A stretch of DNA of 64,000 nt from Acidovorax sp. sif1233 (GCF_019218755.1 NZ_JAHUWZ010000004.1:186001-250000), one strand, 5' to 3'; shown: positions 1 through 8,870, counted from the first letter of the stretch. Numbers and translations are program-made. Notes: generated by a model not told the origin, from the letters alone.

Positions 1-584
1 CTGATGTTGCGCAGGGTGCGGATGGGGATGATGGCGTCGGGCGCATCGATGGCCACGCCGCAGCCATAGGTGTGCTCCAGGCCGATCACGTCATCCACCT
101 GCGGGTACAGCGGCAGCAGCTCCGCCTTGATGCGGCGCACCGCCAGGGCCACGACCCCCGCCACACACTGCACGGTGGTGGTGATGGCCAGGATGTTGCG
201 CGTGCCCACCGAGCCGTCTGCGTTGCGGTAGCCCTCGAAGGTGTAGCCCGTGAGCGGTTCGAGCACGGGCGACTTCACGGTGGCCATGGGCAGACCTTCG
301 AGCGCGCGGGCCGAAGGCATCTGCAGCAGGCGCTCGTGCACCCAGCTGCCTGCCGGGATGGGCTTGAGCGCGTAGCCGATGGGCACGTTGTAGCGGCGCA
401 CCACCTCCCCTTCGGCCATGTCCGTCAACGCCACCTTGTGGCCTTGGGGCACCTTGTCGCGCAGGGTGACGCCCGCGCCCGGCACGCCCTCGGGCAGCAC
501 CGTGCCTGCGGGCAGGCCACCGTCGTTGGCGACGATGGCGACGTTGTCGTCCGCGTGCATGCGGATGGTGAGGGGTTCTCGCAT
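1..584 (-). CDS. garD: Galactarate dehydratase-like (UxaA/GarD family), 3' end cut by window edge
   Basis: About 194 N-terminal residues are present and the frame runs off position 1. The N-terminal half resembles the SAF-like domain of UxaA/GarD proteins. It is followed by the family region [19 protein letters not shown] and [11 protein letters not shown], whose cysteines lie where the family places metal or cluster ligands. Members dehydrate galactarate or altronate. With uronate dehydrogenase and a lactonase in the same operon, galactarate to 5-keto-4-deoxyglucarate is the likely reaction. The gene is last in view of a minus-strand operon, 45 bp after dctM. ATG at 584 is chosen; an in-frame GTG at 596 is an alternative. 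Altronate dehydratase is the main competing call. Confidence 0.8.
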   Translation of the reverse strand, partial: MREPLTIRMHADDNVAIVANDGGLPAGTVLPEGVPGAGVTLRDKVPQGHKVALTDMAEGEVVRRYNVPIGYALKPIPAGSWVHERLLQMPSARALEGLPMATVKSPVLEPLTGYTFEGYRNADGSVGTRNILAITTTVQCVAGVVALAVRRIKAELLPLYPQVDDVIGLEHTYGCGVAIDAPDAIIPIRTLRNI

Positions 585-629
585 CGGGTCGTTCACTTCA
601 TGTCCGCTTCGTGTTTTGCACGGCCGTGC

Positions 630-1922
630 TCATCCACCGGCCTTCAGCACCAGGTCCGGCAACCACATCGAAAACTGTGGCACGTAGGTCACCAGCATCA
701 GCGCCACGATGAGTGCGCTGTAGAACGGCCAGATGGTCTTCATCACCTCGCCCACGGAGATGCCGCCGATGGTGCAGCCGATAAACTGCGTGGTACCCAC
801 CGGCGGCGTGTTCAGGCCCAGCGCGCAGTTGATGAGCATGACGATGCCGAACTGCTCGGTGGTCATGCCGAATTGCTGGCAGATGGGCAGGAAGATGGGC
901 GTGCAGATGAGGATGGTGGCCGCCATGTCCAGGAAGGTGCCGAGCACGAACAGGATGATGTTCACGCACAGGAAGATGACCCAGGGCGAGGTGCTCATGG
1001 ACTTGAGCGCATCGCCCGTCAGCTCGGCCACGCCGTACAGGCCGATGAGGTAGCCGAACATCGAAGAGATGCCGATCAGCAGCAGCACGGTGCCCGTGGT
1101 CTTGACGGCCTTGGAGGCGGCCTTGAGGAACTGTTCGCGCGTGAGCTTCTTGTAGACGAAGACCGACAGCACCAGGGCCCACACCACGGCCACCGAGGCA
1201 GATTCGGTGGCCGTGAACGCCCCCGACAGAATGCCCGCGATGATGATGACCACCACCGCCAGCCCGGGGACTGACGCTCTGAAGGAGATCCACACGATCT
1301 CCCAGCCGGGGAAAGTGCCCGCAGGGTAGCCGCGCTTGACGGCCACCAGGTAGGCCGCCAGCAGATTGCACACCGTGAGCAGCAGCGCCGGCACGATGCC
1401 CGCGAGGATCAGCGCCGCGATGCTCACCTTGCCGCCCGCGGCCAAGGTGAAGATGATCAGGTTGTGCGACGTGGGCATGAGCGCGCCCACCAGCGAGGCG
1501 TGCGTGGTCACGTTCACCGCATAGTCGGCGTGGTAGCCCTCTTTCTTCATCTGCGGGATGAGCACGGCGCCCATGGCGGACACGTCGGCCACGGGCGAAC
1601 CCGACACACCGCCGAACAGCGTGCAGGCGAGCACATTGCTCATGCCCAGACCGCCGCGCACATGGCCGGCCACGCTCTTGGCAAAGTCCACGATGCGGTC
1701 GGCGATGCCGCCGTACATCATGATCTCGCCCGCGAAGATGAAGAACGGGATCGCCAGGAACGAAAACGGATTCATGCCCGAAATCATCTGCTGGAAGCCC
1801 ACGGCCAGCGGCAGGCCTTCATACAGGATGGTGGCCAGCGACGACAGGCCGATGGAAAACGCCACGGGCACGCCCAGCAGCAGCAGGAGCGTGAAGGTCA
1901 CGCACAGAATGGTCAACGCCAT
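630..1922 (-). CDS. dctM: TRAP transporter large permease, DctM family
   Basis: A 430-residue protein, almost entirely hydrophobic segments, beginning MALTILCVTFTLLLLLGVPVAFSIG as DctM proteins do. It carries the conserved SGSPVADVSAMG and FLDMAATILICTPIFLP stretches. It is the ion-coupled inner-membrane subunit of a tripartite solute uptake system. Partners DctQ and DctP are encoded upstream on the same strand. The 217-bp gap before it, the largest in the operon, holds a GC-rich hairpin element. The neighbours (uronate dehydrogenase, lactonase, dehydratase) suggest a hexuronate or aldarate substrate, which is inferred from context only. Confidence 0.93.
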   Translation of the reverse strand: MALTILCVTFTLLLLLGVPVAFSIGLSSLATILYEGLPLAVGFQQMISGMNPFSFLAIPFFIFAGEIMMYGGIADRIVDFAKSVAGHVRGGLGMSNVLACTLFGGVSGSPVADVSAMGAVLIPQMKKEGYHADYAVNVTTHASLVGALMPTSHNLIIFTLAAGGKVSIAALILAGIVPALLLTVCNLLAAYLVAVKRGYPAGTFPGWEIVWISFRASVPGLAVVVIIIAGILSGAFTATESASVAVVWALVLSVFVYKKLTREQFLKAASKAVKTTGTVLLLIGISSMFGYLIGLYGVAELTGDALKSMSTSPWVIFLCVNIILFVLGTFLDMAATILICTPIFLPICQQFGMTTEQFGIVMLINCALGLNTPPVGTTQFIGCTIGGISVGEVMKTIWPFYSALIVALMLVTYVPQFSMWLPDLVLKAGG

Positions 1923-2064
1923 GATGGTGGAATCTTTACAGGAACGTTAGGGTGCTGGGCGGTACGCAGGGATTGCTTCGATCGTCCCCGGGGCGCTCCG
2001 CATGCGGCGGGCGTGACCCAGGCCAGGGCAGCCGAGCCAGGGCCGCCCCGCCGCGAGGGCTGCG

Positions 2065-2129
2065 TCCCCCTGCCCGCGTGGCGCAGCCATGCGAGAGCGG
2101 GGGGAAGCGCTGAAAGCGCTCAGGGGGGT
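2065..2129. repeat. GC-rich hairpin element, copy 1 (dctQ-dctM gap)
   Basis: The stretch starts TCCCCCTG and ends CAGGGGGGT, with inner inverted segments (GGCGCAGCC/atgcgag and AGCGCTGAAAGCGCT), so it can fold as a long stem. A shorter relative with the same ends lies at 15168-15206. It sits inside the operon gap rather than after the last gene, so it may attenuate transcription or affect mRNA stability. That role is inference. Confidence 0.5.
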
Positions 2130-2139
2130 GTGCTTCATC

Positions 2140-2637
2140 TCAATGCCAGGCGGGCTCGACCTCTGTGCCGCGGACCAGGGCAATGATGTGCTCCAGGGAG
2201 AACATCGCCACCAGCACGCCAGCGAGCGCGGGGGGAACGTACTTGAACGCTTCGGAGATGCCGAGCGTGGGAATTTTGTAGGGCGCCACGGACTCGGCCA
2301 GCACGCCGCAGTTCCAGGCCATGACCACGCCGAAGACCAGCACCAGCACGTGGATCACGATTTCCAGCTTGTGGCGCAGCCAGTCGGGCGCCAGTACCAG
2401 GAACGATTCGAGGCCGATATGGCCCGCGTCACGCACACCCACCGCCATGCCCAGCATGGTGACGTACAGCACCAGCAGCACCGCGCCGCTTTCGGCCCAG
2501 GTCGGCGTGTTGTTGAAGATGTAGCGGCCGATGACCTGGTAGAGCACGGCGCAGACCAGCAGCACCAGCCCCGCCACCCCCAGTTGCAGACAAGAGCGCG
2601 CGATGAAGGCGCAAAGACGCGTGTACATAGAGAACAT
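2140..2637 (-). CDS. dctQ: TRAP transporter small permease, DctQ family
   Basis: A 165-residue, four-helix membrane protein with DctQ-like features: a first helix near residues 17-36, the TWAESGAVLLVLYVTMLGMAV region, and a short hydrophilic C terminus. The small subunit pairs with DctM to form the membrane part of the transporter. It lies 62 bp after dctP on the same strand. Nothing in it identifies the substrate. Confidence 0.9.
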   Translation of the reverse strand: MFSMYTRLCAFIARSCLQLGVAGLVLLVCAVLYQVIGRYIFNNTPTWAESGAVLLVLYVTMLGMAVGVRDAGHIGLESFLVLAPDWLRHKLEIVIHVLVLVFGVVMAWNCGVLAESVAPYKIPTLGISEAFKYVPPALAGVLVAMFSLEHIIALVRGTEVEPAWH

Positions 2638-2699
2638 TCAGAAGACGGAAGGAGGGACCCGCCGCAGGATGCACGGCCCTGCGGCATGGAACGCCAGGA

Positions 2700-3677
2700 T
2701 TACTGCACCGCGTCGATGCGCTTGACCATGTCCTGGAGCTTGGGGTCCTTCAGGAACTTGTCGTACACCGGCTTCATCGCCGTCTTGAAGGCCGCCTTGT
2801 CGATCTCCACGATCTGCGCGCCGCCGGCCTTGACGGTGGCCAGGGACTTTTCTTCACGCTCGTCCCAGATCTTGCGCATGAAGCCCACCGATTCCTTGGC
2901 GGCGGCGCGGATGGCCTTCTGGTCGTCGGCGCTCAGCGTGTCCCACACGCGCTTGCTGAACAGCAGGATCTCGGGCGCCATCGAGTGCTCGGTCTTGTTG
3001 AAGTACTTGGCCACTTCGAAGTGGCGCGAGCTTTCGTAGCTGGGGTAGTTGTTTTCGGCGGCGTCCACCAGGCCGGTCTTGAGCGCGGTGTAGACCTCGC
3101 CGAAGGGCATGGGGGTGGCGTTGGCGCCCATGGCCTCGAGCAGGGACACCCACAGGTCGCTCTGCTGCACGCGCACCTTCAGGCCCTTGACGTCGGCCAG
3201 GGTCTTGACGGGCTTCTTCACGGTGTAGATCGAGCGCGCGCCGCTGTCGTAGAAGGCCAGGCCCACGAAGCCCTGCGATTCGCAGTCCTTCAGGATCTCG
3301 TCACCGATGGCGCCATCGAGCACCTTGCGCATGTGTTCCTTGTCGCGGAACAGGAAGGGCATGGTGGGCACCATGGTGGCGGGGCAGATGTTGTTCATGG
3401 GCGCGACGTTCACGCGCGTCATGGCGATGGCGCCCAGCTTGGTCTGCTCGATGGTGTCCTTCTCGATGCCCAGGGAGCCCTTGGCGTACACCTTGATGCT
3501 GTGCTTGCCGCCCGTGGCCTTGGACAGCGTCTCGCCCATGTGGCGCACGGCCAGCACGGTGGGGTAGTCCTCGGGGTGGATGTCCGACGAGCGGAATTCC
3601 GTGGCCTGCGCGGTGAGGCCGCCGAGCACGATGCTGGCGGCAAACGCCACGCGGCCCATCAATTGGGGAATTTTCAT
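2700..3677 (-). CDS. dctP: TRAP transporter periplasmic solute-binding protein, DctP family
   Basis: A 325-residue protein with an N-terminal signal peptide (basic start, then [16 protein letters not shown], cleaved near residue 26). Family landmarks include [15 protein letters not shown] and [22 protein letters not shown]; the arginine of the first usually contacts the substrate carboxylate. It captures an organic acid in the periplasm and delivers it to DctQM. Its place between the SMP-30 lactonase and dctQ suggests uronate or aldarate binding. It lies 57 bp after the lactonase gene. Confidence 0.93.
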   Translation of the reverse strand: MKIPQLMGRVAFAASIVLGGLTAQATEFRSSDIHPEDYPTVLAVRHMGETLSKATGGKHSIKVYAKGSLGIEKDTIEQTKLGAIAMTRVNVAPMNNICPATMVPTMPFLFRDKEHMRKVLDGAIGDEILKDCESQGFVGLAFYDSGARSIYTVKKPVKTLADVKGLKVRVQQSDLWVSLLEAMGANATPMPFGEVYTALKTGLVDAAENNYPSYESSRHFEVAKYFNKTEHSMAPEILLFSKRVWDTLSADDQKAIRAAAKESVGFMRKIWDEREEKSLATVKAGGAQIVEIDKAAFKTAMKPVYDKFLKDPKLQDMVKRIDAVQ

Positions 3678-3734
3678 GGTTGTCTCCTGGGTTGAAGTGT
3701 TGTGAATGGGGGAGAGTTCCGAAGCCTGTTGTCT

Positions 3735-4643
3735 TCAGGCGCTCCGATAGGGTGTTTCCGGCAACCCCGCCACGCCGGGGCGGGTGGCAAAAATGGCGCC
3801 GCCCAGCGCCACGTCGTCGCCCTGGGGCTGCCCGGGGCGGATGGAGGTGATGAACAGCACGTCCAGCCCCGGGCCGCCGAAGCTGCACATCGAGGGCTTG
3901 CTGGTGGGCACGGCGATGGACCGGTCCAGGCGGCCGTCGGGCGTGAAGCGGTGCACCACGCCGGCGTCGTTGCCGCAGATCCAGTAGCAGCCGTCGGCAT
4001 CCACCGCGCCGCCGTCGGGCCGGCCGGGCAGATCGCGCATGTCCACGAACAGCGAGCGTTCGCCCAGGGACCCATCGTCGTGCAGCGGCAGCTGCCAGAT
4101 CTGCTGCACGCTCGGGTGGCTGTCGCTCAGGTACAGGGTCTTGCCGTCGGGGCTGAAGCCCAGGCCGTTCTGCGTGACCAGTCCCTGCACCTGCGGTGCC
4201 GACAGGCCGCGCTGCGCGTCCATGCGGTACAGGTTGCCCGCGGCCTGCGCCAGCGACATGTCGCGCACCATGGTGCCCGCCCAGAAGCGGCCCTGGCGGT
4301 CGCAGCGGCCGTCGTTGAAGCGCATGCCGGGCCGGGGGTGGTCCACGCCGGCCAGCAGGGTGGCGGCCAGGGTGCCCCCCACTTGGGGCTGCAGGTGAAA
4401 GACGCCCGTGTCCATGCCTGCGATCAGCCCGCCGGCCGCATGCAGCGCGATGCAGGCGGGGCGCTCCACCGTCTCCCAGCTTTGCACGCGCTGGTCCGCA
4501 TAGGTCCAGCGGTGCAGCTGGCGGCCTTCGATGTCCACCCAGTAGAGCGCCTGCTCGGCGGGGCTCCAGACGGGGCTTTCGCCCACTTGGTCGCGGTGGT
4601 CGGGCAGCAGCAGGTCCACGGGGGGCGTCATCGGGGCGCTCAT
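3735..4643 (-). CDS. SMP-30/gluconolactonase family lactonase (probable aldarolactonase)
   Basis: A 302-residue beta-propeller of the SMP-30/LRE family. Visible motifs are GESPVWSPAEQALYWVDIEG near the N terminus with the metal-ligand Glu, RFNDGRCDRQGRFWAGTM, and GRPDGGAVDADGCYWIC. The chosen start (MSAP) overlaps the udh stop in an ATGA, so the genes are translationally coupled; a second Met four codons on is possible. It would hydrolyse the galactaro- or glucarolactone made by uronate dehydrogenase to the open aldarate. Substrate assignment rests on coupling to udh. Confidence 0.88.
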   Translation of the reverse strand: MSAPMTPPVDLLLPDHRDQVGESPVWSPAEQALYWVDIEGRQLHRWTYADQRVQSWETVERPACIALHAAGGLIAGMDTGVFHLQPQVGGTLAATLLAGVDHPRPGMRFNDGRCDRQGRFWAGTMVRDMSLAQAAGNLYRMDAQRGLSAPQVQGLVTQNGLGFSPDGKTLYLSDSHPSVQQIWQLPLHDDGSLGERSLFVDMRDLPGRPDGGAVDADGCYWICGNDAGVVHRFTPDGRLDRSIAVPTSKPSMCSFGGPGLDVLFITSIRPGQPQGDDVALGGAIFATRPGVAGLPETPYRSA

Positions 4644-5458
4644 TCGAAAGGACCCGTGCGCACGAACGGGCCGCCCTGGTAGATCACGGCGGGGTCGGTC
4701 AGGTCGGGGAGCGGGTCGGCCGCCTCGACCTTGGCGCGGAAGGGCTCGGAGCTGTCCTGCGGCCGGTAGCCGATGTGGCGCGCCAGCGTGTTGTCCCACC
4801 AGGTGGTGGTGTTGTCGCCCATGCCGTAGATGGTGCTGTGGCCCACCACCGGAGCGGTCAGGCTGGCGACCACCAGGCGCTCCAGGTCGTCATAGCTCAT
4901 CCAGGTGGCGAGCATCCGGCGGTTGCGGGGTTCCGGGAACGAGGAGCCGATGCGCAGGCACACCGTCTCGATGCCATGGCGGTCGAAGTAAAAACGGGAG
5001 AGGTCTTCGCCAAACGCCTTGGACAGGCCGTACAGGCCGTCGGGCCGGGCCGGGTCCTTGAGGCCCACCACCTCGTCTTGCCGGTAGAAGCCGGTGACGT
5101 GGTTGGAACTGGCGAACACCACCCGCTTGACGCCCTGCTTGCGCGCCGCCTCATACAGGTTGTAGGCACCGATGATGTTGGCCTGCAGGATTGGCTCCCA
5201 GGGCTGTTCGGTGGACACGCCGCCCAGGTGCACCACGGCATCGACCCCCTCCAGCAGCGCGAGCATGGCACCGGCATCCTCCAGCCGCGCGGGGCGCACC
5301 TCTTCCCCCGCGCCTTCCTGGCCCAGGTCGGCCACGTCGGACAGGCGCAAGGTGCCGCAGTAGGCTTTCAGGCGCGTGCGCAGCTCGCGCCCCAGCCCCC
5401 CGGCCGCCCCGGTCAGTAACAAGCGTTGGAAACGGATGGCGGTGGGATGGCAAGGCAT
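4640..5458 (-). CDS. udh: Uronate dehydrogenase (NAD-dependent SDR/epimerase fold)
   Basis: A 272-residue extended-SDR protein of typical uronate dehydrogenase length. It has the Rossmann motif LLTGAAGGLG near residue 14, FASSNHVTGFY, and the catalytic YGLSK. The enzyme oxidises D-galacturonate or D-glucuronate to the aldarolactone, the first step of the oxidative uronate pathway. It is the first gene of the minus-strand operon, diverging from the GntR gene across 128 bp that contain a palindromic operator. No clear Shine-Dalgarno sequence precedes the ATG. Confidence 0.9.
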   Translation of the reverse strand: MPCHPTAIRFQRLLLTGAAGGLGRELRTRLKAYCGTLRLSDVADLGQEGAGEEVRPARLEDAGAMLALLEGVDAVVHLGGVSTEQPWEPILQANIIGAYNLYEAARKQGVKRVVFASSNHVTGFYRQDEVVGLKDPARPDGLYGLSKAFGEDLSRFYFDRHGIETVCLRIGSSFPEPRNRRMLATWMSYDDLERLVVASLTAPVVGHSTIYGMGDNTTTWWDNTLARHIGYRPQDSSEPFRAKVEAADPLPDLTDPAVIYQGGPFVRTGPFE

Positions 5459-5518
5459 GGCGGTTACAAAGGCGGGGGTTCTTGGTACAGTGGCAACAGA
5501 TTCTGTTGAACGTCATCA

Positions 5519-5531
5519 GTTGTCGTACAAC
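5519..5531. promoter_or_regulatory. GntR/FadR-type operator between udh and gntR
   Basis: GTTGTCGTACAAC is a perfect 5-3-5 inverted repeat. Its core TTGTCGTACAA fits the FadR-subfamily consensus T-N-G-T-N3-A-C-N-A. It lies between the divergent starts of udh (5458) and the GntR gene (5587), so it could control both. Regulator and site are matched by family and position; binding is inferred. Confidence 0.65.
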
Positions 5532-5586
5532 AAAAATGCAATGTACTGCTTCTCCCCACGGCGCCACATAGGGATAACACCAAGAG

Positions 5587-6315
5587 ATGAACACCGATAC
5601 CGCGCTTCGCCGCAAGCCTCGCACCCTGGCCCTGGAACTGGTCGATTCCCTGGGGGACCGCATCCGCGATGGCAGCCTGGCACTGGGCGACAAGCTCCCC
5701 ACCGAAGCGGCCATCATGGCCGAGTTCAGCGTCAGCCGCACCGTCGTGCGCGAGGCGATTTCCAAGCTGCAGGCCTCCGGCCTGGTGGAAACACGGCACG
5801 GCATCGGCACCTTTGTGCTGGGGCTGGGGCAGGCACCGGGCTTCAAGATCACCCCCGACCAGTTCAGCACGCTGCGCGACGTGATCGCGGTGCTGGAGCT
5901 GCGCATCGGCGTGGAAACCGAGGCGGCCGCATTGGCCGCCCAGCGCCGCACCGAGGCCAACCTGAAGGCCATGCGCGAGGCGCTTGATGCGGTGGCCGCC
6001 GCCGTGGATGCCGGCCGCGACGCGGTGGCGGCGGATTTCCAGTTCCACCTGGAAATTGCGCGCGCCACGCAGAACAGCCATTTCGCCGAACTGATGGGCA
6101 CGCTGGGCAGCATGATCATCCCGCGCGCGCGGCTGGCCTCACCGGATTCGGGGGACGATGAACGGCGCCAGTACCTGCGCCGCGTCAATGGCGAACACGA
6201 AAGCATCTACGACGCCATCGTGGGCCAGGACCCCGACGCCGCGCGGGCCGCCATGCGCACCCATCTGGCCAACAGCCGCGAGCGCAGGCGGCGCGCGCAG
6301 GCCGAGGCGAGTTGA
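5587..6315 (+). CDS. GntR-family transcriptional regulator, FadR (FCD) subfamily
   Basis: A 242-residue protein. The N-terminal winged helix (about 12-78) shows GDKLPTEAAIMAEFSVSRTVVREAISKLQASGLVETRHGIGTF in family order, and a helical FCD effector domain follows with metal-ligand-type residues (DFQFHLEIARATQN, NGEHESIYDAI). It probably represses uronate catabolism and is released by an aldarate or uronate. Supporting this, palindromic sites of the FadR-family type occur upstream of udh and of the aldehyde dehydrogenase gene. The effector is unknown. Confidence 0.9.
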   Translation: MNTDTALRRKPRTLALELVDSLGDRIRDGSLALGDKLPTEAAIMAEFSVSRTVVREAISKLQASGLVETRHGIGTFVLGLGQAPGFKITPDQFSTLRDVIAVLELRIGVETEAAALAAQRRTEANLKAMREALDAVAAAVDAGRDAVAADFQFHLEIARATQNSHFAELMGTLGSMIIPRARLASPDSGDDERRQYLRRVNGEHESIYDAIVGQDPDAARAAMRTHLANSRERRRRAQAEAS

Positions 6316-6652
6316 CGCGCCCGCGCCGTGGGCATCGGCCCCCTCCTCTGCTTGATGCGAAGTGCCCGGTTGTCTCATCAGTACTAACCCGCGGGTCTGT
6401 GAGGCCTGATATGTTGTACGATGACATACAACAAGGCTTTCAAGCCCATTGGCCGCACGACGGCAGATGGCGGCCGGCACCTGCGGGCGAGCTGCCCGCG
6501 CCGCGCCACCGCCACCCGGCCTTGCGGTACGCTGCGCAGCCACAGCCCGTCGGCGCCCCGCCACGGGCCCTGGGTGCGGCGCGGCATTCCGCCGAGGGCA
6601 GGCACTGCCTTCCGCACACCCTTTTCACTTCACTCACCAACCCACCACAGCC
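6316..6652. other. Intergenic region gntR to dioxovalerate dehydrogenase gene
   Basis: There are 337 bp with no gene I can support. The only clear element is the inverted repeat at 6413-6432. The 220 bp between it and the ATG at 6653 would be a long leader if the promoter overlaps the operator. I see no strong Shine-Dalgarno sequence and no terminator. Confidence 0.5.
6413..6432. promoter_or_regulatory. Second GntR/FadR-type operator upstream of the aldehyde dehydrogenase gene
   Basis: GTTGTACGATGACATACAAC has matching outer arms (GTTGTA / TACAAC) and a longer, imperfect centre. Its complement shares TGTTG, GTCATC and GTACAACA blocks, in the same order, with the region around the first operator (about 5504-5532). 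The same regulator probably binds both, forming a two-operon regulon. Confidence 0.55.
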
Positions 6653-8092
6653 ATGCATGCAAACCTGATCGGCGGCGCCTGGACAGACGGCGTCCGCACC
6701 TATAGCAACACCAACCCCTCGGACACCCGCGACGTGATCGGCGACTACGCCGTGGCCAGCCGCGAGCAGGCGCTGGAGGCCGTGTCGGCAGCCCACGCGG
6801 CCTTCCCGGCCTGGAGCGTGTCCACGCCCCAGCAGCGTTTTGACATCCTGGACGCGGTGGGCAACGAGATCATCGCCCGCAAGGCCGAGCTCGGTGACCT
6901 GCTGGCCCGCGAAGAAGGCAAGACCCTGCCCGAGGCGATTGGCGAAGTGGGCCGCGCGGCCGCCATCTTCAAGTTCTTCGCCGGCGAGGCGCTGCGCCCC
7001 GGTGGCGAAGTGATGCCGTCCGTGCGCCCCGGCGTGGGCATCGAGATCACGCGCGAGCCCCTGGGCGTGATCGGCATCATCACGCCGTGGAACTTCCCCA
7101 TCGCCATCCCGGCCTGGAAGATCGCCCCGGCACTGGCCTATGGCAACTGCGTGGTGTTCAAGCCCGCCGAAGTGGTGCCCGGCTCCGCCTGGGCGCTGGC
7201 CGACATCCTGCACCGCGCGGGCCTGCCGGCCGGCGTGTTCAATCTGGTGATGGGCCGCGGCTCGGACGTGGGCCAGGTGCTGCTGGAAGATGAGCGCATC
7301 GCGGGCGTGAGCTTCACCGGATCGGTGGGCACGGGCCAGCGCGTGGCGGCGGCCTGCGTGCCGCGCGGCGCCAAGGTGCAGCTGGAGATGGGCGGCAAGA
7401 ACCCCTTCGTGGTGCTGGACGACGCCGACCTGGCCGTGGCCGTGGGCGCCGCCGTCAACAGCGGCTTCTTCTCCACCGGCCAGCGCTGCACCGCCAGCAG
7501 CCGCGTGATCGTGACCGAGGGCATCCACGACCGTTTCGTGGCCGCCATGGTCGAGAAGATGAAGACCCTGAAGGTGGACGACGCGCGCAAGGCCGGCACC
7601 GACATCGGCCCCGTGGTGGACGACCGCCAGCTGGCGCAGGACCTGGAATACATCGGCATCGGCCGGCAGGAAGGCGCCAAGCTCGCCTACGGCGGCGAGG
7701 CCCTGGAGAAGAACGCCGACGGCGCACCCGGCTTCTACCTGCGCCCGGCCCTGTTCACCGAGACCACGCCTGGCATGCGCATCAACCGCGAAGAGATCTT
7801 CGGCCCCGTGGTGAGCGTGTTGCGCGCGAAGAACTACGACGAAGCGCTGGCCCTGGCCAACGACACGCCCTTCGGCCTGGCCAGCGGCATCGCCACCACC
7901 AGCCTCAAGCACGCCACGCACTTCAAGCGCCACGCGCAAGCCGGCATGGTGATGGTGAACCTGCCCACGGCCGGCGTGGACTACCACGTGCCGTTCGGCG
8001 GCCGCAAGAGCAGCAGCTACGGCCCGCGCGAGCAGGGCCGCTACGCCGCCGAGTTCTACACGACGGTGAAGACCGCCTACACGCAGGCCTGA
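6653..8092 (+). CDS. 2,5-dioxovalerate (alpha-ketoglutarate semialdehyde) dehydrogenase, ALDH superfamily
   Basis: A 479-residue aldehyde dehydrogenase with all catalytic landmarks: TPWNFPIAIPAWK (catalytic Asn), FTGSVGTGQ (cofactor loop), LEMGGKNP (general-base Glu) and GQRCTASS (nucleophile Cys). It resembles the KGSADH branch that ends oxidative uronate and pentose pathways by making 2-oxoglutarate. The reading frame extends upstream, but alignment to the family fixes the start at MHANLIGG. It lies downstream of the regulator and behind a matching operator, separate from the minus-strand operon. The intermediate 5-keto-4-deoxyglucarate dehydratase is not in the window. Confidence 0.87.
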   Translation: MHANLIGGAWTDGVRTYSNTNPSDTRDVIGDYAVASREQALEAVSAAHAAFPAWSVSTPQQRFDILDAVGNEIIARKAELGDLLAREEGKTLPEAIGEVGRAAAIFKFFAGEALRPGGEVMPSVRPGVGIEITREPLGVIGIITPWNFPIAIPAWKIAPALAYGNCVVFKPAEVVPGSAWALADILHRAGLPAGVFNLVMGRGSDVGQVLLEDERIAGVSFTGSVGTGQRVAAACVPRGAKVQLEMGGKNPFVVLDDADLAVAVGAAVNSGFFSTGQRCTASSRVIVTEGIHDRFVAAMVEKMKTLKVDDARKAGTDIGPVVDDRQLAQDLEYIGIGRQEGAKLAYGGEALEKNADGAPGFYLRPALFTETTPGMRINREEIFGPVVSVLRAKNYDEALALANDTPFGLASGIATTSLKHATHFKRHAQAGMVMVNLPTAGVDYHVPFGGRKSSSYGPREQGRYAAEFYTTVKTAYTQA

Positions 8093-8127
8093 ACCGGGGG
8101 CCTTCCCGCATCACCGGCCTTGCGGAC

Positions 8128-8154
8128 GGTGGTGCGCGGGCACGGCGCACCACC
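8128..8154 (+). terminator. Probable terminator after the aldehyde dehydrogenase gene
   Basis: A perfect 10-bp GC-rich stem (GGTGGTGCGC / GCGCACCACC) with a 7-nt loop lies 35 bp after the stop. Only a short T stretch (GGGTTTTG) follows, so it is a weak intrinsic terminator at best. Confidence 0.5.
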
Positions 8155-8165
8155 CGCCGGGTTTT

Positions 8166-8227
8166 GAGCAAAATGGCTCGCAAGCGCTCATGGGTAAAGC
8201 GCTGACAGCTATTCTATTGATAGCAAA
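8166..8227 (+). repeat. Dispersed palindromic element, copy A
   Basis: It contains AAGCGCT-loop-AAGCGCT, then GACAGCTAT and TTGATAGC. It shares the order hairpin, CAGCTAT, ATAGC with copies at 16501, 33169, 37160 and 58861. It lies in the gap between the aldehyde dehydrogenase gene and the small secreted-protein gene. Confidence 0.75.
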
Positions 8228-8458
8228 CAATGCCCATGCTGGTGGCGGCGCGCCCGGCAACCGGGTGAGAGAACATGCCAGGGGCGGCACGCCCACCGTC
8301 CGCGAGCCGCCACGCGGCAGGGCCCGGCAAAGATAAAGCCGCAGGGCGGACTCCAAAAATGTATCCAATGGTTACACTGACGATGCCGCCTTGTTTCACG
8401 GGCGGCAGTGTCCATCCCTGCCCTCTCTTCTTCATCCCCCGCACGGGGAATCTGCGCC
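8228..8458. other. Intergenic region upstream of the small secreted-protein gene
   Basis: Together with 8093-8227 this makes a 366-bp gap. The only extra structure I see is the near-palindrome GTATCCAATGGTTAC at 8361-8375, overlapping a -10-like TACACT at 8373-8378. It could be a regulator site for the gene at 8459; no family match is claimed. Confidence 0.35.
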
Positions 8459-8776
8459 ATGAAAATCTCCCCCCTCTTCGCCGCCCTGGCCCTTGTTCTT
8501 TCGGCCAGCAGCGCGGTGCACGCCGCAGATGACTACAACCGCCCACCCGCGGGCGACGCGCAGTTTCGCCAGTGCCTGAGCCATTCCGCCAAGGTCTACC
8601 AGGGCGGCAACGAAGCCAGCCCCATCAAGGGCCAGACCAAGGCCCAGGCGTGGTGCACCTGCATGTGGAACGAAACGCCCGAGGACTTCAAGGGCAACCT
8701 GGTGACCTTCTCCGAAACCCGCAAGGGCAAGGAAACCAACAAGCTGTGCGAGAAGCACGCCGACTGGAGCGAATGA
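8459..8776 (+). CDS. Small secreted protein with four cysteines, unknown function
   Basis: A 105-residue protein. A Sec signal peptide (MKISPLFAALALVLSASSAVHA) is followed by about 83 mature residues with four cysteines: FRQCLSH, WCTCM and KLCEKH. The even number and the spacing suggest disulfides in the periplasm. I do not recognise the family. An upstream in-frame Met is possible, but the chosen start begins a clean signal peptide. It stands alone, closed by the hairpin at 8807-8840. Confidence 0.75.
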   Translation: MKISPLFAALALVLSASSAVHAADDYNRPPAGDAQFRQCLSHSAKVYQGGNEASPIKGQTKAQAWCTCMWNETPEDFKGNLVTFSETRKGKETNKLCEKHADWSE

Positions 8777-8806
8777 ACGAGCGCCCGGGCACTGCTCACA
8801 TGCCCC

Positions 8807-8840
8807 ATGAACAAAGCCGCCCTCGGGCGGCTTTGTTCAT
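8807..8840. terminator. Bidirectional intrinsic terminator between convergent genes
   Basis: A perfect 15-bp stem (ATGAACAAAGCCGCC and its complement) closes on a 4-nt CTCG loop. The convergent genes at 8459 (+) and 8871 (-) end on either side. The stem ends in A/T-rich arms (AACAAAG / CTTTGTT), suiting termination in both directions. Confidence 0.8.
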
Positions 8841-8870
8841 TGCGCAGGCGCCCGGAACGTGCTGACGGTC

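Noticed and set aside
72..1274. A 400-codon plus-strand frame across garD and dctM
   Set aside because: His/Gly/Asp-rich antisense shadow of two recognisable minus-strand genes.
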